In this document: piece by piece, positions 45,780-56,689 of the stretch | How positions within the stretch are numbered: position 1 is the first letter of the stretch | Layout: the number at the start of each line of letters is the position of its first letter | From: Perognathus longimembris pacificus | Lineage: Eukaryota; Chordata; Mammalia; Rodentia; Heteromyidae | Reading direction: 5' to 3' | Assembly: GCF_023159225.1 (NCBI RefSeq) | Contig: NC_063166.1 | Location: forward strand, 42,401,149-42,465,148 | DNA: 64,000 nucleotides | Position numbers and translations under genes: made by a program | The notes under the pieces: generated by a model | Databases searched by the model: none | Told to the model about the DNA's origin: nothing | The model's input: the letters and a program-made list of their open reading frames with translations, nothing else

Positions 45780-46200
45780 ACACAATACTTGGGCCAGGCT
45801 ACTTTAGAATGGAAAGATATTTGTTTCAGTTTCACAGTGCTGAATGTGCAAGGTCTAGTTGTCTCATGTAGTGATGGTTTCTTGCTGGCACTTTCAGACA
45901 GAGCAAAGGATCACATGAGAAGAGTGTGGAAGCCATGTCTGCCTTTGAATGCTTCCCTCCCTTTGCATATAAAGCCACCAGGGGGTTTGCCCTTCTGCAT
46001 TATCTTATCCTTGCCACGTTCCATAGTCTTCACCTCTAGACACCACATAATTGGGTAGTTTTTGTCTTTTTTAATATCATGAACTTGATTTGGGGGCTTA
46101 AACTCCTGAATGAATCCAGGAAAACAAACCACATCAAACCGTGACCATAGATGGCTTTCCTTGGGGAAGTTCTTTGAGAGCAACAAACACAAGACACTGT
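45780..46200 (-). mobile_element. Possible old LTR-like repeat, minus strand
   Basis: tgtttcagtttcacagtgct, atataaagccaccagggggt and tcacctctagacaccacata follow the order seen, antisense, in the MaLR-like elements at 24898 and 28255. Weak. Confidence 0.35.
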
Positions 46201-46910
46201 GTTCTCAGACATAGGGGCAGAGAAGGTAGAGGCCAGGAGAGGCGGCCTCCTGTGGAGAGAGCACACATTGTCTTTGCTCTAGTCTGGAGAAGGGGTGACA
46301 TCTAGCTTTATAGTGGCTTCTCACTGTGGATCATAGAGTCTAGTCATATTGATTTCCCTTTTTCAGTTTTACGTTTTATTTTAAGATACTTGTAGATACA
46401 TTACACTCTTGCTTATAAAAATGATACCCACACCAATTAAACCCATAGTGACATTTTATATATAACAATAGTACAATATCACCATTAGTAACTGACATTG
46501 ATTTAATCTACCTAACTTATAGTTCATTAGTTCTACATTTACTGGTGGGTGGGTGGGTTGGTGTGCGTGCGTGCGCACAGTACGATGCAGAACAGTTTCT
46601 TGGCAATTGAATCTATTCTCCACATCTAATATTAGTGCAAGAATTCTATGAAGCTGGATCACATGGTGTTCCTTTTGAGGTCAATACTTTTTTTCACTCT
46701 ACATGTTTCACTTGCAGTACATCTAAGATGATGCATATATATCAATATTTTGTTCCTCTTTATTGAAGAGTATTATTCCATAGTGTGCCTCAATTTGTTT
46801 ACCCATTTGCCTACTGAGCACATTTGGTTTGTTAGCAGTTTAGCATTACTAGCATTATAGTACATAAAACGTAATATGAACATTCATGTTTAGAGTTTTT
46901 ATGGGAGGGT

Positions 46911-46978
46911 TGGTAGAACTAGGGCTTAAACTTGGGGCTAGTCAATCACTCCACTACTTTGAGCCATACCTTCAGCTA
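46911..46978 (-). mobile_element. tRNA-like SINE fragment, minus strand
   Basis: actagggcttaaacttgggg ... ctactttgagccataccttc. Confidence 0.55.
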
Positions 46979-47302
46979 TTATGTATAGATTTTATAAGTT
47001 TTCATTTATCTGAGCTAAATTCATGGGAGTACAATTTCTAAATGTATAGTGTGTGTTTACTTCTATAAGAAACTTCAAACTATTTCTAAGAATGCCTGTA
47101 TCATTATGTAACATCACAGTAAAACACAAGTGATCCAGTTTCTCCATATGCTTATCAGAATTTGGTATACTGATATTTTGTTTAAATGATTTTATTTTTT
47201 GGAAAAAAGTAGTTGTATCTTTCAAAGGATTTAATTTAGTTTGGATTTTCTAGATGATTAACAACATTGATCCTGTTCTTTTCTTTATTCTGTTCGTGTA
47301 TG

Positions 47303-47526
47303 CTAGTTCTGTGACTTGAACTTGGGTTTTGGAGCTCTGATTTTGCCTTTCTTTTTCGTGGTTGGTGCTCTACCACGTGAACCACACCTCCAGTTCACCT
47401 TTTTGCTGTTTTACTGGAGGTAAAGTCTAAAAAAAATTGCTGTTCAGTCTGGCTTCAAATTGTGATCCTCCAGGTCTCAGCCTCCTGAAGAGCTAACATT
47501 ACAGATGTGAGCTTCTGTCCCTGGTT
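47303..47526 (-). mobile_element. Composite SINE, minus strand, in old L1
   Basis: tgtgacttgaacttgggttt ... ctctaccacgtgaaccacac, then cagcctcctgaagagctaac ... gatgtgagcttctg. Confidence 0.72.
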
Positions 47527-47900
47527 AGTGAATATCACTGTGTGTGCTTATATTTCCATCATCTTCAATGAAATCTTTGCTCAACTCTTTTGTCAATTTC
47601 CTAATTAGATTGTTTAATCTTTAGGTTTGAATTTTTTAAGAGTTCATTCTACATTTCAGGTTCACCTCCTCCATCAAATGTGCAGTTTACAAATATATTC
47701 TTCTTGTCTGTAGTTTGTTTTCATCCTCTTCAGAGTTTTCTAGAAGAATTATCTTAATTTAAATGAGTGCCTAGTTCCCAATTTTCCCCTTTTGTGGATT
47801 GTGCTTTGTCAGCAAATGTGAGACTGCTTTGCTAGTCAGTTTCTGAGGATTTTATCTTCCTAGAACGATGGAGGGAGGGAGTCTGATCAATATATGCAAG

Positions 47901-49196
47901 TACATTATATGTGTATAGAGACATGTCAAAATGAAACTCTTTTACACAACAAATTGATGCTAATTAAAATACAGTAAACAGTCATCGCCAAATGTGACCC
48001 CTTGACCTTGAAGCTTCAGAACTATGAGCTAAAATAAATTCTTGAGGATTTTTCTCCTTTATTCATATCCAGAACTCTCATAGTTTTACATTTAACTGTA
48101 TGAACCATTTTGCATTTTTTTGCATAAAACATGAGATTTGGTTCTTATGTGTTTCTGTTTCATCATTGTTACTGTTGTTTCTGCACATGGATATCCAAAT
48201 GCTCTAACACCAATTTTTGAAAGCACCACTCGCCAACCCCTCATTGAGGTGTAGATACACAAAGTCCCAAAAATCCACACTAACTTTTTCTCATTCGCTT
48301 GTATTCTCTAACAACAGTTTCTGGCAAGGGCCATTGAGCCAGAAATAAGTTTATCCATTGTCTAGGAACATAAAGCCACTTGATCCAGCAAGGACATATG
48401 GACAGATTGAGGAAAAGTCTTGCTGAAATGCAGGTGAGGGAAGCTCAGGGAATTCTCTGAGTCTATCTTAGTCCGTACCACTTCCACACCATCATTTAAC
48501 CACCATGTTAATGGCATAGTAATTCCAAGGTCCTCAAGTAACTTCAGGATTCAAGTTTTCGCACTGATAGAGGGGACTCATAGTTCTAATTTCCTTCTTT
48601 TCAGATTTTTTAAATCATTTTAAAGTGCTATATAATTATTTGTTATTTTGTGGTGATAAATGCAATAATCTTATAGGCATTAAAAACTATTAAGTTGGAG
48701 CTCCCTAATTCTGCTTCATTGATAAATTTTAGGGTACAAACTAGAAAGAAGAATCTGGAGGAGAAACTAAGTTGCTTTGCCAAAAGATAAAGTGAAATAG
48801 AAGTGTGCGGTCATCTGAAGCAACGTAGGAGCATCTTTTCTTGGAAGACAAAGAAACTCCTCTGAAAGAGGAAGAATTGTGTTAGAGAGAATATATTACA
48901 AAACTAGACAGAGTCAAGGGAGTTCAACCCATGAGGCAGAGAAAACCAACAGCACACCAGAAGCCACCTAATTCTGCTCACCTCTCTGCCACAGAAGGTA
49001 GCAGAAATCTTAGAAATAGTGCTCGATGGATGATAGAATTGGAAGGCTAATGGCGAGTTTCTGTAGCATCTGAGAGGCAGATGAGCCTCCAAGTGTTTTG
49101 GAGCATGTGTATTTGCTTTTACCTGTGAGATATAACAGAATGTTGAAATCTCTGGTCTTTGGGAGACTTTTCTCAAATATAAAAATAAAGGGGAGG
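47901..49196. other. Unique sequence, no gene seen
   Basis: Repeat-poor 1.3 kb; open frames under 91 codons. Confidence 0.42.
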
Positions 49197-49397
49197 TGCT
49201 GGGGATATATAGCCTAGTGGCAAGAGTACTTGCCTCTTATACATGAAGCCCTGGGTTCAATTCCCCAGCACCACATATACAGAAAACAGCCAGAAGTGGT
49301 GCTGTGGCTCAGATGGCAGAGTGCTAGCCTTGAGCAAAAAGAAGCCAGGGACAGTGGCTCAGGTGGAGTCCAAGGCCCAGGACTGGCAAAAAAAAAA
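49197..49397 (+). mobile_element. Dimeric tRNA-like SINE
   Basis: tgctggggatatatagccta ... gggttcaattccccagcacc ... tggctcagatggcagagtgc ... cccaggactggc, A-tail, then a G run (49399-49408). Confidence 0.92.
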
Positions 49398-49987
49398 GGG
49401 GGGGGGGGAATATCTTTGTTTTGATATTTCAACTTTCATCTTTTGTTGATTCTTTAAGGGTAAAAGTGATTGTTTATACTTTATGAGTTAAATTACTCAT
49501 GAGGGATTTTTCTCTTTGTGCTTGCTATGGATCTAAAGCCAAAGCCATTTTTTTCACACCCAAAGTACTGATAGCAACTGTCTTTGGTGGGCTGTTTTCT
49601 CCACATGTTCATACTGAAAACACAATGAATTCCAACCATGAATTGTGTGTGCATGTGTGGTGTGTCAGAGAACTGAGGAGAAAGTGCTGCTATTTACCCT
49701 CCCCAGAATATGCTTATCCACAGCCTTGCAGAATGCATACCTTCCACTCTGTGATCTAGCCATTCTGGGCACACTCAGAAGTGCAAACCTATGGAAGGAA
49801 GAGGCAAACTAAAGCCTCACTTTGACTTCCAGAGTGGCTTCTGGTAAAAGAGAAGTATGTTACACAAGTAGGATTTCCTTTCTCAGGGATCTGAAACTGG
49901 AGGTAGAGAGGAGAGAATGGTAGAAGTGGCATTTGAGAGGGTCATGGGAGTAGTGGTGAGCAAACTAGAACTTGGAGAAAACAAGCA
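49398..49987. other. Unique sequence, no gene seen
   Basis: No recognisable feature beyond the G run at the left edge. Confidence 0.35.
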
Positions 49988-50125
49988 AAAGCAAGAGAAG
50001 CCAGGTGGCTCATGCCTATAATCCCTGCATCTAGAGAGGCAATGTAAGTTTGAGGCCAGCCTGGCTGCATAGAATGACATTGTCTCAATAACCAAAACAA
50101 ATACAACAAAACAAAAGAAACAACA
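49988..50125 (+). mobile_element. B1-like SINE monomer
   Basis: gccaggtggctcatgcctat ... gtttgaggccagcctggctg ... gacattgtctcaataacc, followed by an A/C-rich tail. This is the copy closest to a plain B1. Confidence 0.8.
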
Positions 50126-50679
50126 CAAAACAAGCACAAGCAGATACTGTATTAGTTTCCATTCCCTTTCCTTACCTTCTCATGTTTTCTCCTTTCCTTT
50201 GTTCCAGTCTCCTCCTCATTTTAGATTCACCCTGGCAGAACAGTTAATTTTATGATCAGAGTAGATGGAAATGTACCATTCCTAATCCCTGTATTTGCCC
50301 TGCCCAGGCTGAGTTTTACAAAGAACTGACCACCTTGTCAAAGAGGTAAAAATCACACTGAGCTCTTGCTCCTTCTCTCAAAGTGCCAGACAGAATGAGT
50401 ATCTCAAGGTAGTTTTCTGATTACTGTGTTTTCTCTCTTAATCCAGCTGTGCAATTAGTAAAGGGCTGACTCTTGCTGATTGGGCAGCTTCATTACCCAG
50501 AAAGACATAAAGCAATCCCTGTGTGGAAGAAGTGGCAATGTTGTAGGGTTGTGCTGGAGGGGAAGAAAAATAGGCACGAAGTAAACCCTACTGCAGACCA
50601 TGCTATGTTGTTGTATAAGGGGAAAAAATATAGTCAAATATATTTCCAGGATGTAGAAAGTAGATGTGGCTCAAACATA
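50126..50679. other. Unique sequence, no gene seen
   Basis: Left flank of the retroviral nest; no recognisable feature. Confidence 0.4.
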
Positions 50680-50724
50680 GGAATTTATAGCTTCCCCTGG
50701 CATCTCAAACACCATAAAACTGTG
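50680..50724 (+). repeat. 45-bp direct repeat, left copy
   Basis: Identical at 43 of 45 positions to 54188-54232. Together they bracket the rightward retroviral unit; the right copy follows an A-rich tract. Confidence 0.9.
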
Positions 50725-51243
50725 GGGCACACCCGCCCGAATGCCTTGCATCATTAAGAGCCTGTTTTCCCAGCCCTGGGGCTGCGTGGCTGTTATCCCC
50801 GCCTGCCTTCCAGGTCTGGAACTGGAAAAGTGGTTCTAACTGGCCCCACCTCCCAGCCTTGGGACCACGTGTAGCCAAGATGGCAGCTGGTGGTGAACCC
50901 AGAGGTGGTCCTGTGGGCTGTGACGTAGACTTAGGCCGCCTCTTAGGGTGGTCCCTCGGCCCTCCACCCTTGACGGACATCTCAGGCCGCCTCTCATAGC
51001 CCTAGCTAGATGCGCTACACCCCTCCCCTTCTTGCTGCTCTCTGAGCCTTAAAAGTGTGATTCCTCCCTGAATAAACTGAGACTGCGTGAACTTTCTCCC
51101 GGGCCATCTGATTGTCTCCCACCGAAAGGGGGACTGGGTGTGGGCAGTTTGCTGACTCTTCACCTTTTCTTGGCTTGCCCATTGGGGTGCACTGCCCACC
51201 TCTCCTGCTGGCCAGGAGAGCGCTGGGGGGAAGGACTCTGACA
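50721..51243 (+). mobile_element. 5' LTR of a betaretrovirus-like (ERVK-type) provirus
   Basis: Starts TGTGGGGC and ends ...ctctgaca (TG...CA, 523 bp). A poly(A) signal (aataaa, about 51071) is followed by U5. A Lys-type primer binding site starts 2 bp after the end, which fixes this as a 5' LTR in plus orientation. No matching 3' LTR is in the window. Confidence 0.85.
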
Positions 51244-51245
51244 AC

Positions 51246-51263
51246 TGGCGCCCGAACGTTGGA
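51246..51263 (+). promoter_or_regulatory. Primer binding site, tRNA-Lys type
   Basis: tggcgcccgaac matches the first 12 bases of the primer site used by Lys-primed betaretroviruses; the next six bases diverge. It sits immediately after the LTR as expected. Confidence 0.85.
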
Positions 51264-51334
51264 CTTAGGAAGTGTAGGTTTAGAAACTACCGGCTACCTG
51301 CGAGCTGAGTTAAGCGAGTTCCCAGAGGTAAGGG

Positions 51335-51969
51335 TGAAGAGTGTAGAGAATAAAATTGTGACCATTATGCCCCAAACAGCTATTTTCCTTCTGTACCTTT
51401 GCTTGCTAACCCATGGGGAAGTCGATAGCTACTCTGTAACCACACGCCCCCCCCCCCTCCGCCACACACACACCCCTTCTGTGAACTCTGTACTACCCGC
51501 ATCTGGGCATTATCTGGTGCTGGGATGTGATTAATTGTCTGCGCCCAGAGCCCACTCAAGGTTGGACATAACTGTCAGCTCTCAGACCCCAGCCCAGACC
51601 TGGACAAAGGAGATAGGAACCGCCTGGCTCCAGGAATGTGGCTACATGACCACTCCTGGAGGCCCACCCCCAGGGTTAAGGCCATCTGACCCATGCTTTG
51701 GCGGGAAGACCCAGGCCAATCCTGAGACAACCTGTAAACTAGGGCAAATGTCAACCAATCATGTACTTGTAACCAGGGGTCTTCCTCATCTTCCCTGTAC
51801 TTGTCTATAAAAGCTGTGCTGGAATTGTGCTCCAGACCTCTCAGCATCACTAACAATGAGTGCGCAGGGGGGACCAGGTTCGAACTCATAATAAACGACC
51901 CTTGCGGTTTGGCTTTGACTCTGGACTCCGATGGCTGTCTTTGGGGGCCTTAAAAATCTGAGCATTACA
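51335..51969 (+). mobile_element. Solo gammaretrovirus-type LTR inserted in the ERVK-type leader
   Basis: Begins TGAAGAG and ends ATTACA, with TATA box (tataaaag, about 51806) and poly(A) signal (aataaa, about 51891). It is flanked by a perfect 4-bp duplication AGGG (51331-51334, 51970-51973), the size typical of class I ERVs. It lies between the primer site and gag of the host provirus, so it arrived later and was reduced to a solo LTR by LTR-LTR recombination. A near-identical LTR lies inverted at 54425-55054. Confidence 0.93.
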
Positions 51970-51987
51970 AGGGTATCCCCGGGAAGG

Positions 51988-52428
51988 ATGGGGCAATCTC
52001 AAAGTCAGCAGGGTGATCCAGCCCTTTGGGTGCTGAGATTTACCCTCCAAAACACCAGACTGGACATTTCAGACTCCCAAGCCAAAAAGGCCTGGGAGAC
52101 TTTGAAGCAAGCTGCACCCTGGGTGCTGGCTGCAGGCCTTTTCAGCCTGGCTACTTGGGAGGGATCTGCGGGGGAACATCTTGGATGGGAGGGAAACAGC
52201 CTTCCCTTTGCCCAGGAGGAGAGGGGCTCAACGCTTCACTGCTTCACTCGGATGAGCCTTGGCCTGACCCCCTGGATCCCGGGCCAAGCGCCTGGGCCAA
52301 GCGCCTGGGCCCTGGGATGTGTGAAGGACGCGAGGTGGGGGGGGGGCGGCCTCCGCAGCCTCGTCACCCCTCCCCCACGGGAGGCTTCTTCTGAGGTGGC
52401 CTTAAAGAGCCTGGGAAGCATTTGCTGA
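51988..52428 (+). pseudogene. gag: gag remnant, N-terminal matrix region (betaretrovirus-like)
   Basis: The frame opens with Met-Gly-Gln, a myristoylation-type Gag start, 16 bp downstream of the solo LTR. The next 50 or so residues have a helix, then a Pro-Trp and a Trp-Glu pattern (...KQAAPWVL..., ...SLATWE) like the matrix domain of betaretroviral Gag proteins. Homology fades after about residue 60. The frame stops at 52428, far short of a complete Gag (usually over 500 residues), and no capsid or nucleocapsid is seen. An upstream in-frame Met at 51931 lies in the solo LTR and is not the viral start. Non-functional. Confidence 0.65.
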
Positions 52429-54187
52429 GAAATGTCTTGGATGAAGGGGAAACAGCTCCCTGGCTGCCCTGGAGGAAAAGGGCTTATTTGTTTAACATCT
52501 GCTTCAAAAGAGACAAAGAAAGGCTTTCAGTTCTTGTTGTTGATGTTTGCTAAGTTTGGAGATTTGGTTAAATTCTGATTGTTGTTGGCTAAATCCTAAA
52601 CTTTCCGTCTACATTAGAATGAGCTTTAACAAATGCCCCAGGTAATGGGCATACCAAATTCCTGCAGGCTGGACAGGGATGTGGAGACTCCAGCTCCCGA
52701 TAACCCTGCCCCCCCTACCCTTAATGAAGGTGTCTTGCTGTGAGCCTGCTAAGGCTCTGACCAGCTCCACTGCCATTAAGCCATGCCACATCTTGTCTCC
52801 CATCTCCTGGACTTTCTCTGGTCATAGCATCCCACTTCACTGTCCCATTGGAGCTAACCTGGTTTCTCAAAATGTGGCTTCTCAATTTCCTTGCCGGATA
52901 ATCTGTGAAAATTTGTTTCCTAGGAAAAGTTTTGTTTTCTAACTGACCACGTGGTTCTAAAATATGGGCAAAATAATATCATTTTGCCACTGGAATTCCA
53001 GGAAACTCACATGGCCAATTCAAAAAAAAAAAAAAAAAAAAAGGAGTTTTTTTCTGGGTGCACCCCAAAGCTTGTGCACAACTGTCTGTCTGTCTGTCTG
53101 TTGGTAAAACATGTAAAAAACTTGCATCATGGTTTAAAAATTACTTGCCTTTTTAACTACTATTTTAACTTACTTTAAGTCTTAATTGATCCTTACAGCC
53201 TGTGGGTGGGGTCACAGTAAATAGCCCGGAGGCTGATTCCTTATTTTCTCTCTCTCTCTTGGAAAACTGCTTATGGAATCTAGGAGTCCTGTAAAGATTT
53301 TGACAGGCCCAGAGTGCTCCTGCCCTGGCTCTGCCATACCCCCTCCCAAGATTAGAGTTGGGTTCATAGCAGCCTATCATGACAGAGTTGCAACTGAGAC
53401 TTACTCCAAGATTAAAACATCTGAGTTATGTTTGGTGGCCACAGGGTTGCCTTGGGGTAGCATTGGTCTTCCCCCTCCATGTCTCAGAAACTGTCGTGGC
53501 TGATGCAGAGAGCAGACTTGGTTGGCCTTTGGTCTGTGTGGATTTTGTGACTAGGAAGATGATTAAAGGCCCAAGCCTTCTAAAATCTGTTTAAAGTTGT
53601 CACCCTGTTAAACCAGTAGGACACCAGCCTACAAAAGTCAGAGTACTCAGAGTAAGCAACCAGGGAATACTGGGAGATTTCAAATGTCTTTAACCAGTCT
53701 GTGTAGAATTTTGCAGGCAACCCAGCAGGAGGTGTGACAATCTATCCAGGAGACTCTGAGAGATGCCACTACAGCCTTGCCCAGATCCAACCCTGCCTCC
53801 TGCCTGCCTGCCTCCATCACACATGACTAATGAAGCCTGCTGATTCAGGATGGAAGACACAGACACTTTGGATCCGCTGAAGCTGAGACTTTTACATTGT
53901 CCTGACCCTTTGCCTTCTTGATTGTTAATTCATTTGTGCTCTCTTCCACCTGCCAGTAAGGTTAAATGATGATCTGATTCAATAGCATATGGATCTCATT
54001 CAGTCTGCTGTTCTCTAAGTGTTACATCAGAGCTCTGGCAAGTACATGTTGGTCAATTCTTGACAAGGTACAGGTAAGCTCTAGTCCCCTTGGTCTCCTT
54101 GTTGCCTTAATTGGAAATAAAAAGGGCTTTTATGGCTAAGACACCTTGGATTGCAGTTTGAAGCCAGCCTGGGCAGAGAAAAAAAAA
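52429..54187 (+). other. Remainder of the rightward retroviral unit, no intact gene
   Basis: No protease, polymerase or envelope frame is recognisable. 52433-52485 repeats 52173-52225 in diverged form. 53630-53900 matches 61960-61680 on the other strand, so a module is shared with provirus C. A long A run (53022-53042), a (CTGT)n run (53082-53101) and a truncated B1-like SINE ending in an A-tail (54145-54187) are present. Confidence 0.5.
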
Positions 54188-54232
54188 GGAATTTATAGCT
54201 TCCACTGGCATCTCAAACACCATAACACTGTG
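54188..54232 (+). repeat. 45-bp direct repeat, right copy
   Basis: See 50680-50724; two mismatches. It directly follows an A-rich tail. Confidence 0.9.
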
Positions 54233-54424
54233 CCCAGAAGCCCCCAGTTAGGCTTTGAGGATCAAACAACTAGATTCAAAGCATAGATAATAGAATAACA
54301 ACTGCTACTTATCAGAGAGTAGAAGATAAAAATAATTTGCTACACTTCACTGGACTCCACCCCATCCCTCTTACACAGCAATACACACAGTTAATTTACT
54401 AGAATATGTGTGGTTGCCACCGAG

Positions 54425-55054
54425 TGTAATCCCCAGATTTTTAAGGCCCCCAAAGACAACCATCAGAGTCCAGAGTCAAAGCCAAACCACAAGGGTCGTT
54501 TATTATGAGTTCGAACCCGGTCTCCCCACCCCCGCACACTCATTGCCAGTGATGCTGAGAGGCCCCGAGCACAATTCCAGCACAGCTTTTATAGACAAGT
54601 ACAGGGAAGATGAGGAAGACCCCTGGCTACAAGTACATGATTGGTTGACATTTGCCCTAGTTTACAGGTTGTCTCAGGATTGGCCTGGGTCTTCCCGCCA
54701 AAGCATGGGTCAGATGGCCTTAACCCTGGGGGTGGGCCTCCAGGAGTGGTCATGTAGCCACATTCCTGGAGCCAGGCGGTTCCTATCTCCTTTGTCCAGG
54801 TCTGGGCTGGGGTCTGAGAGCTGACAGTTATGTCCAACCTTGAGTGGGCTCCGGGCGCAGACAATTAATCACATCCCGGCGCCAGATAATGCCCAGATGT
54901 GGGTAGTACAGAGTTCACGGGGGGCGGGGGGCGGCGTGTGGTTAGGAAGACTGCTAGTAATTTTCCACTTCCCCATGGGTTAGCAAGCAAAGGTACAGAA
55001 GGAAAATAGCTATTTGGGGCATAATGGTCACAATTTTATTCTCTACGCTCTTCA
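54425..55054 (-). mobile_element. 3' LTR of leftward provirus C
   Basis: Same LTR family as 51335-51969, in inverse orientation. Antisense TATA (cttttata, about 54586) and poly(A) signal (tttatt, about 54498) are in place. On the minus strand it is preceded by a polypurine tract (55055-55066), which makes it the 3' LTR. The R/U3 portion (54589-54864) differs from the other copy at only a few bases, whereas the start of U3 (around 54915-54975) differs by an indel-rich GC tract. Confidence 0.92.
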
Positions 55055-55066
55055 TTCCCCCCTTTC
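55055..55066 (-). promoter_or_regulatory. Polypurine tract of provirus C
   Basis: Minus strand gaaaggggggaa lies directly before TGAAGAG of the LTR. This purine run primes plus-strand DNA synthesis in retroviruses. Confidence 0.9.
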
Positions 55067-55069
55067 AAT

Positions 55070-55960
55070 TGAACCTTTAAGAGCCAATCTTGGATCTTAC
55101 ATACTCGAGTCTCTAATTTCAGTGTCAATGGATTGGTATTGGGCTCTAAGACCCATGAGTTGTACTGTGCTAATCCTATCCTTAACAAAAAGCAGCTAAC
55201 TTATTAATAATACAGGGTCCTATAATCAGGACAAGAATAATCACACACAAGGGTCTGGTCACAACTGAAAGTTTTTTATGGTGGGGCCATGATCTCATGA
55301 CTCCAATATGAGTAATAATAGTAGCCAGGGGATTTACAGTAGCTCATCCCCAAGCCACCAGACTACCCATAGGTAGGGTTTATGAGTGTCTAGGCTCTCT
55401 CCCTAGCTATGGAAGCACCAACCATATATATCAGGCCTAGCAAGGTAAAGTTAGCCAAGTTCATCTTTTGGTACACAGCTTCTGTTGTGCCGCCGGGGTA
55501 GAGAGAGAGAACTCTCACTGCAAATGAGTCCACAGGCTCCAGTCATCCAGGTTTCCTTGTCGGTGGTGCTTTACTCAGTTGGTAGCGGGTATGGCTCAGG
55601 AGGTGGTCCAATCTCATAAAGGGCCCTTAGCTTGGGCCAGATCTCTTGGTGGACCTGCTATAGGGCTCTGAGGGGGGCAAAAGCTCATAACAAATGCGAT
55701 TGCAAGCTAGGAATTATGGGAGGGGATCCCAAATCTGATCCTAAGGCTACACATGAGCAAATCCAGGCTTTACATACAAAACCATTTTAGCAAGGGAATC
55801 AAGTATTAAAGATACATGAGATCTTTCTGATTAACATTTAGATGACATCACCCAAGTCCCTTAGTCCCGCAGATGCAGGTACAGACTAACATAGTTTTAC
55901 ACCGAAGTCCCAATTCTGACCCTATTTATATTATAACCAATTTGATTACATACCAACTTT
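55070..55960 (-). pseudogene. env: env remnant (C-terminal transmembrane subunit) of provirus C
   Basis: Minus-strand translation near 55250-55200 gives a hydrophobic run ending in a Gly-Pro-Cys-Ile motif. A short basic/hydrophobic cytoplasmic-tail pattern follows, as in gammaretroviral Env C termini. A frameshift and stops break it. Upstream (55265-55960) is compatible with decayed env but I cannot assign domains. Position just before the polypurine tract supports env. Non-functional. Confidence 0.6.
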
Positions 55961-55979
55961 ACTCATATGCTTTAATTTT

Positions 55980-56189
55980 TTTTTTTTTTTTTGGCCAGTC
56001 CTGGGGCTTGGACTCAGGGCCTGAGTACTGTCCCTGGCTTCTTTTTGCTCAAGGCTAGCACTCTGCCACTTGAGCCACAGCACCACTTCTGGCCATTTTC
56101 TGTATATGTGGTGCTGGGGAATCGAACCCAGGGCCTCATGTATATGAGGGAGGCAGGCACTCTTGCCACTAGGCCATATCCCCAGCCCC
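55980..56189 (-). mobile_element. Dimeric tRNA-like SINE inserted in provirus C
   Basis: T-tail, ggccagtcctggggcttgga ... cacttgagccacagcaccac, then ggaatcgaacccagggcctc ... atatccccagcccc. Perfect duplication atatgctttaatttt at 55965-55979 and 56190-56204. Confidence 0.96.
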
Positions 56190-56232
56190 ATATGCTTTAA
56201 TTTTAAGACATACTGATACCATTTGTCACATA

Positions 56233-56237
56233 CTCAC
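56233..56237. repeat. 5-bp target-site duplication of provirus A, left copy
   Basis: CTCAC, repeated at 60754-60758 on the other side of provirus A. Confidence 0.9.
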
Positions 56238-56567
56238 TGTTGTGCCAAGTCACGAAACCACCACCAAGAAGGCCACCGAGACTCAGACATTCCAAAATGC
56301 AAAAGCAAGGCAAGGCTTTATTTAAGCGAGCTGCAACTCGGGCCTCGTCCTACCCACCGACACAGCGGAGGTTAGGAGGGAGCCCCGAGCTGTGATTACA
56401 TAGGGCTTATAAAGGCAAAGAACAAGGTTACAAGAATCAGGTGTTCAAGCAAGCAAGATTAGGATACAAATCTGATTGGCTCAGGGTTCAATTCTAAAAT
56501 GGGGTTCATGTGGTAAAATGGGGTTCACGTGGTAAAATGGGGCCTGACTTCAAAGTCTGGCACTTCA
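56238..56567 (-). mobile_element. 3' LTR of provirus A
   Basis: Minus strand TGAAGTGCC ... GGCACAACA, 330 bp. CCAAT-type gagccaatcag, TATA-type tttataag and aataaa are in order. An 18-19 bp unit (aaaatggggttcacgtgg, plus strand) is present twice in U3, once in the 5' LTR. Confidence 0.93.
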
Positions 56568-56588
56568 TTTCCCCCTTTTTCTTTTTGG
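56568..56588 (-). promoter_or_regulatory. Polypurine tract of provirus A
   Basis: Minus strand aaaaagaaaaagggggaaa directly before the 3' LTR. Confidence 0.9.
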
Positions 56589-56689
56589 TACTTTGGGAGC
56601 CAATCATGGCTCCATTCTGTCCATTTCAATGGCTTGCATGTCTAGGGGATGATATAGAGGTAAGGCATGGGCCAGTAGGGCCCAATGTA

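Larger units (their letters stand above)
46360..47900 (-). mobile_element. Old LINE-1, minus strand, with SINE insertions
   Basis: Ancient L1M-type antisense order: 46740-46900 (tattccatagtgtgcctcaa; gcacatttggtttgttagca), 47000-47160 (ttcatgggagtacaatttct; cagtttctccatatgcttat), then 47540-47830 (ttgtcaatttcctaattaga; tgtgctttgtcagcaa). Confidence 0.6.

Noticed and set aside
51112..51889. Frames of 140, 91 and 104 codons around the LTRs
   Set aside because: LTR sequence read on both strands; the same frames recur, inverted, at 54408-54864, which shows shared descent of an LTR, not a gene.
51970..54187. Possible intact pol or env in the rightward unit
   Set aside because: No catalytic motif or long viral frame found on reading all frames.
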